Shown here: positions 1 through 13,310 of the stretch, in pieces
Layout of the letters: the number at the start of each line of letters is the position of its first letter
Numbering within the stretch: the stretch's first letter is position 1
NCBI GenBank assembly: GCA_021397835.1
Contig: JAJFZO010000747.1
Span: 4,156,501 to 4,220,500, forward strand
Length of the DNA stretch: 64,000 nt
Reading direction: 5' to 3'
DNA from: Moringa oleifera
Taxonomy: Eukaryota > Streptophyta > Magnoliopsida > Brassicales > Moringaceae
Position numbers and translations under genes: made by a program
The notes under the pieces: model-generated
Seen by the model: only the letters and a program-made list of their open reading frames with translations
Databases searched by the model: none
Told to the model about the DNA's origin: nothing

Positions 1-249
1 TGGTAACAACATGCAATGCCCAAACGGCAAAACTTATGATTGGATGCAATTTTAGATTTTCATAAAATGGTAAATATTATGGTTATAATTCTTTTTGCAA
101 ATAAAACATGTTGTTTTAAATAGAAAATAAATGGTAAATATCATAAAGAACCTAGAACTATACTTGTATTTTAATTTAAATCTTAAAATATCGATTGGAT
201 TAATTTAATTATGCTTCTAATCTTTTAGTTTGATCTAAATTATGTATTA

Positions 250-545
250 TCTCAAATAATTGTAAAAAATTAACGATATTTTTATGGTTAAAATATCTAA
301 AAAATTACTCAAATAAATTACACTTCTTTTTCTAGTTAATCTTCCAAATTTGAACTGTTTTCGATTCACAAACTATTTTTATGAATCCTTAGGATTTTTG
401 ATAATTTTAGTTTTTTTATTATCATAACTTAAATATTTTTTAAAAAAATATAAAAATTTTTAAATCAAAATTTATTATACAAAATCATTAATATAATTTT
501 TAAATAAATGTTAAATTAAATTAAATTATCAAAATATAACTAATA
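250..545 (-). repeat. Dispersed AT-rich repeat, copy 1
   Basis: This stretch is collinear with the reverse complement of the stretches near 13.0, 16.6, 30.6 and 40.6 kb. The shared blocks are a phrase like AAAAATTACTCAAATAAATT, then a phrase like TCCAAATTTGAA, then long A/T runs, then a phrase like AAATCAAAATTTATTATAC. The match is imperfect and low in complexity, so the edges are approximate. The type of element is unknown. Confidence 0.45.
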
Positions 546-1639
546 CAATCAATACTTCAATGTGTAAAACAAAAAAAAAAATGTAGTTCAAAATATTTAT
601 TGACATTTGGCCCAAAAGGAATTAGTGTCATGAAAATTTATGAAAATCACTTTGGTCAGGCTATGAACAAGCTTAATGTCATTCCAATAGCCCACAACAG
701 TTGGGCCTATTCGTGTTGAAGGCCCAGCCCAGTTGCTAAACCGAATTATCCATAATTAATTTCACTTCATGATTGTTTTTGGAAATTAAAATTAATATTA
801 AAAATTATGGTCGATCATTAAATTAATTTTTTTCTTATTATGCTTTTAATCTTTTTAATCCGAAAATCTCCAAGGAAAACTTACAATTTTGTCTCGCCAT
901 CATTGTCCACTAATATCTAATCATAAAAATAAAAAACAAAAATAAAAATAAAATTTGAGATATAGTCATCGGTCTTCCTCTTTTAAAAGATAGGGTAATC
1001 TTAATTCATAAGAATGTTGGATGAGGAAGCATGATTAGGGTAGGTGATTGGGGTTGTCTTGTCATACAAATTAAATGGAATTACTAATTTTGCTTAAGTA
1101 TCCTATGAAGCATGCTCATGATTTTCATGCTTAATTGTGAATCTTTAATGCAATATTAGAATCCCGATTTCCATCGATGCAAAGATTAGTAGTCAACTAT
1201 TTTTTAGTAATAATAGGGAAATTTCATGTTTTGAATTTACTAATCTTATCCTTATCCAATTTGATTCACTTGTAAGAAGTTTTCATGATAGTGTCGGACC
1301 AAAATGAGTAAAAATGTCTAAATATTAAACATAATGAAACTATGATACTTTTGGAAGTATGGTCCATTTGAATAATTTTCAAAATTATTATTCACAAATT
1401 GAAGTGTTTATATTTGGGTAATCTAACAATTTGACCTTAAAAAACTAAAGTCCCACTTAGTGCCACAGAGAATCTGTATTTCTTGCATATAATGATAGCC
1501 AATCAAGCAAATATTGAAAGTTTTCCTTTTTTTTTTTTTTTTTTTTGTTTTTTGGTTTTTTGATTGTAATCTGAGTTTTATGTGCAATCTGATATATTGG
1601 GTCATTTTAGTGACAATAGATTTCTGGGCTTTTATAATT

Positions 1640-1960
1640 ATTTTATGTTAAGTAAATATTATTTTAAATTTTGAATTTTTTTAGTGTTTATTTTAAATTT
1701 TAAAATGTTTCTAAATATATTCTTATTAAAATGTGTTTCTAAATTATTAAGAATATTTTAAATTTTTTATATTAAATATTTTTTAGCACTAAAAAATTCT
1801 GAATTTTTTATTGATGATAATTTGAATATTTTTTTACATTCATAACAAATTTTATAATACAAAATTTTTAATTTGAATATTTTTAATTTTTAAATTTTTT
1901 GATAAATTTTAATTTAACTATTTTACATTAATTAGAGTTTCTTTGATGAAATTAAGAGAA
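1640..1960 (-). repeat. Dispersed AT-rich repeat, partial copy
   Basis: It shares the second half of the repeat family: TTTGAATATTTTTTTACATT, then a phrase like AAATTTTATAATACAAAATT, then TTTGATAAATTTTAATTTAA. The edges are approximate and the copy looks truncated. Confidence 0.35.
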
Positions 1961-2280
1961 AAAATATTTTTAAAATTTTAAATAATATTTAATTTTTATA
2001 TTTTTAAAATTTGTGTTTTAACATATTTTTCATAGCGACTAAAGATCTATTAATAAAATGTATCATAAATAACAACTTATCTTCATTTTCATAATATATC
2101 TTTATTGATTTTCTTAAAAATATATTTTTAAATAAAATAAAATCATACAATTACATTTAAAATATGTAATATTTCATGAGGTCCTGGCAAACTCTGAAAA
2201 ACAATATGTCCATATATTATTATAATAATTTTTTATAACCAAAAAAAAAGACGAATAACATTCATTGCAGAATATTATGA

Positions 2281-2341
2281 GCAGAAATGGGCCCCATTTC
2301 TGCATATTAATGGGGCCCATTTTCTCATAGAAATGGGCCCC
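2281..2341. promoter_or_regulatory. Cluster of GGGCCC / TCP-type motifs
   Basis: Three GGGCCC palindromes lie at 2289-2294, 2313-2318 and 2335-2340. The first sits in a near-perfect 23-bp inverted repeat at 2281-2303. TGGGCC/GGCCCA is the plant site II motif bound by TCP factors. No gene start was found nearby, so a regulatory role is only an inference; the block could equally be a small repeat. Confidence 0.3.
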
Positions 2342-5300
2342 AAACTAAAGAACCCAATGCTTCCCAACTGAAACAACACAGAGCCCAAACACAAAAGACA
2401 CCAAAGATGAAAAGACTTGTCAACTAAAATGCCCCTTTAACTGTTGTCCTTCTGGATTCTGCATGCACATGTGGGCACTTAGATTATTTGGAAAATTACA
2501 TAAATTTAAATTAACAATATGCCTTTTCTCTTCTGCTCAATGAACCCCACATCACATGATACATTGACAATAATACTTGAATTAATTAATTAATATAAAA
2601 AAAGAAAAAAGAACCCTTATTGTACATCAAAATCTCATTGTGCATAATTTATCATATTATAAAAAGAAAATTAAATAACACACATGGTAGCTCCATAGAA
2701 ATCCACATTGGGCATGTGACATAGCAGAGTTTTCGCTGTCTTGACAATGCAACATCATGAATATATAAATCCAGTTAGACTTTGCTATATATTTAATCAT
2801 CTAAGCAAGCTTGCATGTTCATCTCCGTCGGCAAAATCTGAAATCACATGAGAAAAGAAAACATTGTCACATGAGATGGGTATGTGAAAGACAGCATACC
2901 CACATGTAAATCTATGAATTAAACAATACCCAATTGTTAAATCAAATTACAATATCGTAAAATTAAAAAAAATTATGACCCGTTTAATTTTATGAGGAAA
3001 CCCTCATCAAAATTTGACTTTTGCACTGATTTTTTGTTTTTTACTTCTACTTGAATGAGTTCCAAAAGTAAAATAAAGCTTAGATAGGTTAATTACATTA
3101 TCAGTTTGGCAATTTAACTAATGATTTTAGGGTGAGGGTAGTGTTAATGGAATATTCTATGTTGTGTTGTCATAGTCAATTGTGTGGTAGAGTGGAACTT
3201 AATTTAGGACAAGTTGGGTGTTTTGCATTTATGATGGCACCTTGTGAATGTCATGTGACCCCTTTTGAGAGATACTGTACTGAGGGAATAGTTGGCAATA
3301 GTACTACCAATCACATTAATTTTCAAGATAAAGTTTGTCATGTAGGCCAATAGATATTTGGTAGGATCAGATTTTTTTTACCAACATGAGCTGTATTGAG
3401 TTTTCCATAAAATTATAATAAATCACATTTAAAATTTATATTAATATTATAAATTATTAAAATATTTTATAATTTATTATTAAAAAGTTCAACATGAAAC
3501 TTAGATTATTGTTTTAAAATATAAATATAAATTTTTTATTTGACTTAAATTGTATTAATTTTTAATAAAAATAAAAAATATTTTTTAAATATATTATAAT
3601 AATATAAAAAATAAATAAAAAATTTTAACTACTTATTATATTAAATTATTATGACATGATCTTTTCAAAAGCTCAGTATAACTTAAATCAATAAAAGATT
3701 TGAACTTTATTTTTTTAAGGTTATAAATTAAACATTTTTGATTACCCATGTCAATTAAAATTGCTTTTCATTTTGAAATTATTTTTGTCAATAAGAAAAG
3801 TTAAAATCTAATAAATTAGTTATATAAAATAATTTTGGACGATATAAAATCTTAAAAATTCAAATTATATCATCATGATCTTTTAGACTTAATTATTATA
3901 TTTAAAATTAACAAGATGGTTAGTTAAACAATATCAAATTTTACTCTAACAAAATTGATGTTATTTTAACTCAAGTTAATAGTTGAATATTCTTTTCTAT
4001 CATGAGTCATTCTTAATTATTTTAAAAATCAAAATTTTATATGCTAATTAGTTGAATCTAAATTTTTTTGTTAATTACTCACATTGCCCATGTTTTATGA
4101 TTCTTATACAATACTCCATGGTGAAAGACATGTGCCCAAAAGGGATTTGATTATTGCATGGTAGTTTGAGCTCTTTGTTTATGCCAATTAAGAGAAGAGT
4201 AATTTTGCTTTGGAAGTTTCCATGATCTTTTATCTTTCATGGACCCAATTATTGTTTGAAGTAAATAAAAAATTTACTTTTACCGTTCCCAATGTTCCCA
4301 AGAAACTTTTAATCTAATCTTTACTATTATATTGGCTGTAGTTACATTATCATTGTACCTCCATGAGAGATCATAATGTTGCCTTTATCTCCTCCCTATA
4401 GATTTATATTAATTTAACCCAAAGTTTAAAAAGCTTATAATTAATAAGAGATAATGACACTTCTATTTGCCGAAACAATGGATGATCTCAAGCATCATTA
4501 GGTTTAATCTTTTCCCCAAGTTGATGTTCCAAAATTGGGAAAAATGGTAAGTAGTGAAAAAGGGCAAGCCGTAATCACAAATGATTAGGACAAGACATGA
4601 AGGGTAATAAAAAGATTATGAAAATGTAATTTCAAAATTAAGAGCTTAATTGGGTTTGTGATGGGTGATGGGTGATCATGTGGATCGGCAACTGAGAATA
4701 TTTGGCTTACCAGGTTATGATTTTCTCTCATGGCATCTTATGCTTAAAGAAAAAAAAGAAAAGATTGAAGGAATAATCAAAAGGAAAGTAAAACAAAAGC
4801 ATGAAAACGATTTATTTTGAGTACTTTTAATAGGATAACTTAAAGAATTTTAATGGATTCCACATTCGATGGATACTTTGCTCTCACTATACTACTTTGG
4901 AAGCGTGAATTAGAAGTAATTTGTATATTATAAGTGGAACATAATTCATGCAATAATTGTGGATTTTACTTAGCTAAGATTAATCAATTGGGTTTTCGGG
5001 TATAATGGAACTATAGAAAGAACATGAAATAATTTCAAAATTTAGAAATTTTTGGAGTTAGATTGGTGAAATTATAAACCATAAGAACCCATTTCAAAAA
5101 TGAGGAATTTTATGAAATGGGTTGTCACATTAGAATCATTGTGTGACTGGAAAAATTAATCATAAGTGAAATCAAGGCTCTATTGGGTCTTGAGAGCTGG
5201 ACAATATATAGTTTAAAATGCATATCGTTTAATAATTGTCTATATAGTTGACTTGGAGGATAATATGTTAGAAAAGAGATGAGAATTATTATTTAATCAA

Positions 5301-5812
5301 AGAGATAGCAATCATTATATAAATAAATACTAGAAATTGATAAATTTAACTATTGCACTGTTCCCCTCAAAAACTAAGTTGAACTAACAAGTGAGAAACC
5401 AAAGGGAAGAAGAACAGAAGACGAAAAAATCTCACAATTACAAGCAAACTATTCAAAGAAAACAAATCTTCCTGTCAGACTAAACCACAGGCTGTTTCTG
5501 CTTCTTCTTTGTTCTTGATTCTGTGTGCCGGAGTGTTGCATAAGAGCAGAGTTTTACTTGACTGATATGATCAAACTATTTCTTTCTTTCTTTTCTTTTT
5601 TTTTTTTGTGTTTTTTCTTGAGGAAGGAACATCAAAACTTCTGTGATGAACATGTTCAATGACCTATTTGGCTTTGAATGATCTGAATGGTAATACTTGC
5701 AATGAAATGAGAACCCCACTGATACATACAATTTGGCTGTGGAACAGGAGGAAAATGGTACTGCAAGACAGACTCTGAAGAGGGTTTGTGCCAATATGTG
5801 AAGGGACTGCCC

Positions 5813-8800
5813 CTACGAGCTGGGGATGATGGTGCCCACATAGCCAACTCCCGTGATGAGGAAGGAAACAGTTTGGAGGAAGAGGTATACGAAGTAGTTG
5901 TTCTTGCCATGGACATAATCGTAGCAACCACAGAGGAAGAGGAACAAAGCAAATCCCAATTCCAGTGTGTTAAGCCTGTTAAAAGCAACATAGAAGTGGA
6001 AAAAAAAAAATTGCATATTAAGAGTTGTCAATGCTGAAGATTAAATTGTTTTTGCCAAAAAAAGGAGTAGAGGGATCAATGATTCTTACCTGTCAGGCAA
6101 TTTGAACAATCGAGTGATCTTTCTGGGTGCTTTGGTGTTTGCCTTCTTGGCTGCTTCTGCTTTCTTGAGTGCATCTCCTAGTTTTTCAGTGACAACCCAC
6201 TCATTGGCTCTCCCTGCTCCCAGCAGACCAATGATGGTTGCCTTAGTCCGGTGCAAAGACATCACATTCTCAAAGAGGATCCAGTAAAACAACAGGTGAA
6301 TGGACCTGCAAGTTCAACAATGTTTAACTCTTTGATCATGCAAGATTGTAAAAATATAAGCTGAGAAACTAAGGAGACTTTGCAGGTTATACTTTACCTG
6401 GGTGTTCCTACTGAATTGAGAATGGTGATAATGGAAGGAATGTAAACGGCTCCCCAAATTGGAACATGAACTTCAGGAACCAAAATGGTCAATGGCAGTA
6501 CAACACAGTAGAAGATGAAAGTCACCATGTGAGCTATGATCTTCCGAACAAAGAAGAAGCTGTAGATCACATACATTTTCTTCCAGAATTTCACTTTCTG
6601 TAGCAATATTCATGAACATAATCATTAAAAGAAATGAATATTAAGGGGAAAGTTCAATTTTGCAAGCTAATATCATCAGCATTCTATTTATAATATATAA
6701 TTTAATAAATGAGCTAACCTTATTCCTAATGATCTCCATAACCATTTTCCTGAACAGATTAGCAGGACCACAAGACCATCTGTGCTGCTGGAAACGGAAG
6801 GCTCTGAAAGTACTAGGAAGTTCACTTTTCACCTACATCATGTGAAGTGCTCATTAGTACCAATACTACATTGCTGCTACCAAACAGATAAGATTATATA
6901 ACAAATGCTCATGTACATAAAACAGGTCTCAAGAATACCTGAAGGTCACCAAGGTACACAAACTTCCAGCCCCTGAGACTAGCTCGAACAGCAAGATCCA
7001 TATCCTCCACTGTAGTTCTATCCTTCCACCCTCCTGCCTCATTGATAGCCGCAATTCTCCATACACCAGCAGTTCCTGCATTCATTTCAATATACAGACA
7101 TTCACTAAAGCTACTATTGGATTGCATGTACAGAGGACATTGGATATAATCATTAAGGTAGACAAACATGAGTTGTTTTATTTTACTTTCTGGATAAGTT
7201 AAGATAATATCTTCAATAAATGCATTAAACCCTACATAATAATACCCTCCCTTAAAGCTCATTATCATTACTAAAACCAGTTGAGGTCTTTGACTATTTC
7301 AACCATACTTCTTCCAGAAGCTCATACTTATTCATAGATTTCACCGGAGAACATTCATTCTAAGAATTCATGACATAAAACATTTTAATTTGATGCAGTG
7401 TTACTTATGAAATGTCGATGATAACAACTCCTTAGAGTTGGTCAATTCAATGTTTCAAGTTCTACATAAGCTGCAGCAGTCACCTTCGCATACCAAACCA
7501 AACTGTATATAAAGTATATTAGGTAGCCCAATTGACTGAGTTAAGAATACAAATAAGCAGGGATTATGCAATTACTCACGAATAAATTACATAACCCAAT
7601 TGGCTCAATTAAACAATTAAGGCTTTTAATCACAAGAAAAATGTATTCTTTGAGAAGAATTACCATTGAACCCGAAGAAGGCATGAGTGGCTGACCCGAC
7701 TTCTTGCTCCACCGTGAAATGGTAATCCAATGACATCTCTTGCATCCTTGTCAACAAGCACTCATCAGAATTCACTGTAAACCCATCAAGAAATTTCAAT
7801 AAAATTAGTATTAAATTAAATTAATTAAGCTTGATTAGACACATAAACCTAAATTAATACAAAAACAGAACGTCTCTATGTTCTGTTAAATCTTTCCTAC
7901 CCAAAACACTGCCACAACAAGCGGTTGTCTTCAAGTGACACAACAGTAGTTGTTTCACAATTCTTGTCTGTCCTCAAGTGCTCCCAATTAGAATCCGCCA
8001 CGTCACTGGGAGCACGAGGGAAGAACACCCTCCCCACACCCCCCCCCCCCAAAAAAAAAAAAAAAAACAGCTCATTTTCTACCATGGGTGCTGCAAGAGA
8101 ATTTAATCCAGAAAAATGACAAAAAGCCAAGTGTCGGCAGGAAGAGTGAGGTCCGCCAACGAGAACGTGGTACTACCCACACTTTAACCTTTGTCTTTTT
8201 GAAACTGGGTCCCAGTTATTTACTAAAAAAAGTTAAACAGCACGTGAAAGTGGAGTTGCTTAATCCCTTCCAATTGACAATTTTACCCCTACTGGACTTT
8301 TCAGCAGCTGCATCCGTACCAGCCGCGTTGTTGATAAAGCCAACATGCGACGATAATATTAATTTAACGAACCTAAAGGATTAGGTCATTTAGGTCATTT
8401 CGCATAAAAGAATAATTATTTCCAATATGTTATTTGTTTTCTTAATTTCTTTCTACTAAATCAGATTTTGTTTTGGGAGGAGATACAATAGAGTAGGTGG
8501 CTTCTAGTGGAATTGTATGGTGTGGGTCCCATGACCCGTGATCTACGGTGGATAGCACACAGGTGTTAAGATCAGGCGGCCTCAGTCAGGGTAACGTGGC
8601 CCCACACCGTGATTGATGGGTTTCCTCAATGTGGACCCTACGTCAGCCCTGCGGCCACATCCGCCGACAAAAACAAAAGCCAACCCTAACAGTAGAAGAA
8701 TAAAAAGGCTAAAATTTAAAAAAATAAAACAAAATAAAAACAAAATTTTTAATTAAGATGCACAGACCACCGACACTAGATTTTCCTTTTTCTTTTTTCT

Positions 8801-9975
8801 GTGGCTAAAAAGGAAATTAATTAAAATAATTAAGGGTTTAACAATAGCAATACGAATTTAATTATTTTTTTTTAAAGAGCTTACCAAATCTCCAGCGAGC
8901 TTGAACCAGAGCAATGTCAGGGTTGTGGACCAAGAAGGGAATGCTTCGCCGGAGAAAATCAGGCTCCGGCTGGAAATCGGCATCGAAAATGGCGACATAT
9001 TCACAGTGCTTAACGTAGCTTCTTTTAAGCCCTTCTTTGAGAGCGCCTGCTTTGTATCCTCCTCTGGTTTCTCTGATTTGGTACACTACGTTTATGCCTT
9101 TGCTCGCCCATCTCTGACATTCCAGCTCGACCATTTGCTGCAGTAATGGCGTATCAGTTTTGTAATAATGGAGGAAAAAGGGAAAAGGTCTAGATGGCAT
9201 TGATTTTGGAACTAAGCTTATTATATGCTGTAGAATCTGAACAGACCACATCATGGTAGATTGAAATTACATTACTCACAAAATAAAAACAGAAGAAACC
9301 CAAAATTTTGAATCAAAATGGCTGATGCATTGAAAATAGAGGAAATTGGATAATGAGTAGGATATATGGATTGAACATTGTTGAAAGTGAATTGGGTCTG
9401 GTTTTTGTTGAATACCTTGATGGTCGGATCAGTCGAATCGTCGAGGACTTGGATCACAAGACGATCTGCTGGCCAGGAGAGCCCACAGGCTGCTCCAATG
9501 GAGAGCTTGTAAACCTGCTCCAGAAACCCATGAAACCAGAAACATTAAACCCAGATACCAAAACAAAAGAATCAAAACGCATGTTAAGATCCCCGAATCT
9601 CAAAGCCCCAGAAAGCGAAAACACCTAAAGGAAAGAGAAACGGACCTCTTTTTCATTGTACATTGGGATTTGAACGAGAACCACGGGGAAATTTGAGTTG
9701 CCCAATTCCTCATCCTCCTGTATTTGCTCAAACTTGTAACGCTTTTCAGGTTTCTTCCAGAAGAGTTTAACCAGGATAATGACAACACCCATGTAAAGCC
9801 TCTCCATGAAGAGCATAAGTGACATGGCCAAGCAAATGTAGACCCCAAGCCTAAGCAAGGGGACTATCAATGGCGCTTTGATCAGCTCCCATATCATCCC
9901 GAGTTGGCCAGCGATATCATCTGTCGTCCCTTGAAACGACTCTGGTATCAAAATCTTTGGGGAAATTTGAGCCAT
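5813..9975 (-). CDS. CSLA: Glucomannan 4-beta-mannosyltransferase (cellulose synthase-like A)
   Basis: This family of Golgi membrane glycosyltransferases (GT2) builds the beta-1,4 mannan or glucomannan backbone of hemicellulose from GDP-mannose and GDP-glucose. Nine exons were read on the minus strand: 9975-9646, 9514-9416, 9137-8885, 7774-7664, 7075-6939, 6832-6719, 6597-6398, 6305-6090 and 5975-5813. They join in phase to 540 residues, the usual CslA length. The GT2 motifs are all present: DD at residues 135-136, DAD at 195-197, TVED ending at Asp289, and QQHRW at 325-329. A membrane segment lies at about residues 37-60, and several more follow the catalytic core. The start ATG opens [14 protein letters not shown], a typical CslA N-terminus. 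The match looks closest to the CSLA9-type clade, from memory of the family rather than a search. No breaks were seen. Confidence 0.95.
8039..8067. repeat. Homopolymer block C12-A17
   Basis: Twelve C residues are followed directly by seventeen A residues inside the third intron of the CslA gene. Length variation and sequencing error are both likely here. Confidence 0.9.
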
Positions 9976-10328
9976 CTCTATCTCTCTCTACCTCAATAAA
10001 AGCAGGGGAAAACAGAGAATAGAACGATAGAACTCGTTAGTAGAATTCAAAAGCAAGCAAGGGACTGAACAAAGGAGAGAACAATAAGGGATCTCGCTCT
10101 GTGATTTATATTTGACGGAATGTGGGTGGAACAGAAAGCCCTCTACCCAACTGTTACAAATCTCGTGTTTACATGGAAACTGCGGCCATAAAAGGTAAAA
10201 ACCAAATCGAATTTCCTCTGTATCTTAACCAGAAAAGGAAAGAACAGAAGAAGACTCTGCCGTTTCACAGTCTCTAATGGCTACTCTCTCAGAATCTGGT
10301 TGCCAAGCAATACTCCATCTGCTCACAA

Positions 10329-10440
10329 TGAGAGAGAGAGACAGAATGAGTACTGTGGCAAGCTAGAGAGAGAGGGAGAGGAGAAGGTTTCCTCTGTTAG
10401 AGAAAGCAGAGCAGTCGATAGAGAGAGGGAGAGAGAGAAG
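10329..10440 (-). repeat. GA-rich (CT-rich on the transcript) leader tract
   Basis: Several short GA runs lie between the CslA start codon and the likely TATA box. On the transcript strand they form a CT-rich 5' leader, which is common in plant mRNAs. They may also bind GAGA-type factors. Confidence 0.7.
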
Positions 10441-10446
10441 AGGGGA

Positions 10447-10454
10447 TTTTATAG
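10447..10454 (-). promoter_or_regulatory. Likely TATA box of the CslA gene
   Basis: The minus strand reads CTATAAAA here, about 470 bp upstream of the start codon. The leader would then be about 440 nt and would include the CT-rich tract. A weaker alternative, CTATAAG, lies at 10524-10530. Confidence 0.5.
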
Positions 10455-12989
10455 TCAGTTTTTTGTTTTTACGCGTCTCCTAATTAACTCTTACTGTCCT
10501 GCCATTATTAAAATTCCAGTCCACTTATAGTATCACAGGCTTTTTAACAGATTTTTGCCCCTTCATAAATTAGTTCTTTCTTTATTATAATTACCCTTCT
10601 GTTTAAGGAAAAAAAACTTTTTTATACAAAATTAGAATTAGTAAAGTTATTAAATATATTATTTCCTTTTTTTCCTCTTTTAAAAATCAAATTCATTTGA
10701 AAATATTTCATATATTTAATAAAATTACCCAAACGAATAATCATAACATATTAAATTTGTGTAAAATAATACGTACAAACACAAAACAAAATAAATTTGA
10801 TTTTATTAATATTAAAGGGAGTTTTAATTTTAGAATTTAATATAAAGAAAAACATGCGTCCAAAATATAAAGATGTCTTCTTTTAAGGAATTAATAATGG
10901 GTTTTGTGAAAAATTGATGGGTCATTAAGTATAATTAAGTAATTTTAAAATAACATTTATGAATGTTGAAGAATCTAAATTGGGTCTATAAATCTTGTGG
11001 GCGGTACATTATTGATTAATTTATTATCAATCATAAAGAGAACAAAAAAATAAAATCTGATATTAAAAATAAAATAATAATAATAATAAAAAATGTTTAT
11101 TAATGAAATATATTATTTTTTTGAAATCTCGTAAATATGGCAACCGACACTACGAAATTGTTGAGGGCTCTCAACTGTTACAACTGTAAGTATGCTTTTT
11201 GGATTCATCTTGCATGTGGTAACTTTATCTGATGGGGACAAATTTGTCATTTCGTTTCAGTGAAATGAAATTACTGAACTGTCCTCGTGGGGGTTGTTTT
11301 TCTTTGTTGTGATGATGTGGCCTGGGTGCGATTCATCAGCTCCGAAAAAGTCTCTCTCCCTCTCTCTCTCTCACTTTCAGGTGAAGTGAAATTTGCTAAT
11401 AACTAAAAAGTTGGTTTAAAAGTACGAAATTGTGAAGAGAGGGCCTCAAGAAAACGAAAGTGTTTGGGAGGCAAGAATCATGTTAGAAAATTATGCTTCG
11501 GTCACATTTTTCATTAGACTCCTTTTTCTTTTTTTATTTTCATTTATATAATAAAAATTGATAAAATATATGATATTTAAATAAAAAATTTAATAAATAA
11601 AATATCATGTATCATGATCATTTTAATACAAATATGATTTTTGTTGATTTTATAAAGATGTCAATGCATAACAATTCAATAAAATAAACTATTAGTATTG
11701 ATTTTATTTATTTTCTTAATTTAATATTCATATAGTAAATATAAAAATAATTTTTTATTTCATCTTTAAATAATGCCTATATCAAAAATAATTTTGATTC
11801 TGACACTGTTATAGAAAACAAATGAAAAATATTTTTGAGTTACTTGATGCAAGATTTTATGCCTTTTTTTTTTCTCTTAATTCTATTTCTCAAAGGAATA
11901 TTTTAATTTTAATTTTAATTTTATATAATGTTATAATATAATGGTAATCCATAAATATTACTAAATTATAAACTTTCATTTCTATTATAAAAAATAAATA
12001 AAATAAAATTTAAAGAATTAGAAAAAAATTAAATGATCATTAATTATTGATGGCTAAAATAATTTATTATTATTATTATGATTACAAGTGAAGTCATTTA
12101 AATCATACATCATTTATAGTAATCATATTATCAATTAATTAATATATAAAACCGAAGATTTTAAATTTTATAATCATATCTTAAAATGAATTTTATCTCA
12201 AAAATAGTTTTAAAATAAATAATATTTATAATATAATAAGATTAAAACTAATGCCACTTTTAAATTTTTTAAAAATGAAAAACATCAACACCTTTTATAT
12301 GATTTTTTAATTAAAAAATAATTTATTTGAAATATAAATACATAAACTAAACTTAAAAATATTTGAAACCCTAAAAATTATTAAATCCATTTTTGATCAA
12401 CAATAGAAAAAAAAAACCAAACTCGATAATTATATGGATTAGTGTATGATTACTGCACCATTGTTTGCGGGTGCATAATTTTCTTTTTTTATTATAATAA
12501 AAATTAAAAATAGCCCACTATATGATTATTTATTTGATTAAAAATAAAAATGTAAAATGGCAGTGAATGATTTGGTGTTTAAATTAAGTGGATAAGATCA
12601 GCAAATGAAAGGGAAAGGTTATGATCTGATGTTTGTAGTTAAGGAGAATCAATCACTCCGCAGGTAATGCCACTCCATGAGGTGCTGTTGCAGTCAATCG
12701 AAGGACAGTTTAGTACTTTGTCCCTTTCACCATCTTTAATTTTGACTCTCATCACCAATTTTCCACTAGCTTGTACCATTCGTCCCATGCAATATCCAAC
12801 CACTTACCGCATTTTGTTTTTATTTTTACTATAAGTTAAAATGGTCAAAATTAAAAAAAAATAGTATCATTCAGAAAATGTAACTAATTTAGGATAAATT
12901 TAAATTTTTTTTGAAATTTGGATAAATTTAAATTTTAATTATTTTAATTGTGTATTCAAATATTTAATTTGAATCAATTTGGACATTGT

Positions 12990-13310
12990 CACAAGATTTT
13001 AAAAGTTGAGATATTCTGATTCAAATTTTTACATGGACATAAAGAATATTCATATCATTATAAAAAATTTCAAAATTTTTTAGTGCTAAAAATATTTTTT
13101 TAAAAAAATTTATACTATCAAAAAATTTATTAAAAATAATCAAAAATTATTCAAATTAGAAAGATGAATTTAAAATAAAATATATAATTTATTTGAATCA
13201 TTTGGGGATTCAAATTAAACTAAATTAAAATTTTAAATGCTTAATTGACAAAATTAAAACAACAAGGTTAAATTGAAAATTGACTAAATTTTAAATTTTT
13301 TTATATTTAT
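12990..13310 (+). repeat. Dispersed AT-rich repeat, copy
   Basis: The order of blocks matches the other plus-oriented copies: a phrase like TTTTTACATGGACATAAA, then ATTATAAAAAATTTCAAAAT, then TAGTGCTAAAAATATTTTTT, then a phrase like CAAAAATTATTCAAATTAGA, then AAAATATATAATTTATTTGA. The edges are approximate. Confidence 0.5.

Larger units (their letters stand above)
1..5500. other. Intergenic, AT-rich, no gene seen
   Basis: No coding exon could be supported here. The sequence is mostly A/T runs. It contains two stretches related to a dispersed AT-rich repeat (about 250-545 and 1640-1960) and a cluster of GGGCCC palindromes near 2281-2341. A 73-codon open frame at 3132-3353 has no recognisable domain and no splice or composition support. 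Confidence 0.6.

Noticed and set aside
3132..3353. 73-codon open frame on the plus strand
   Set aside because: No domain, no homology I recognise and no splice context; it lies in AT-rich intergenic DNA.
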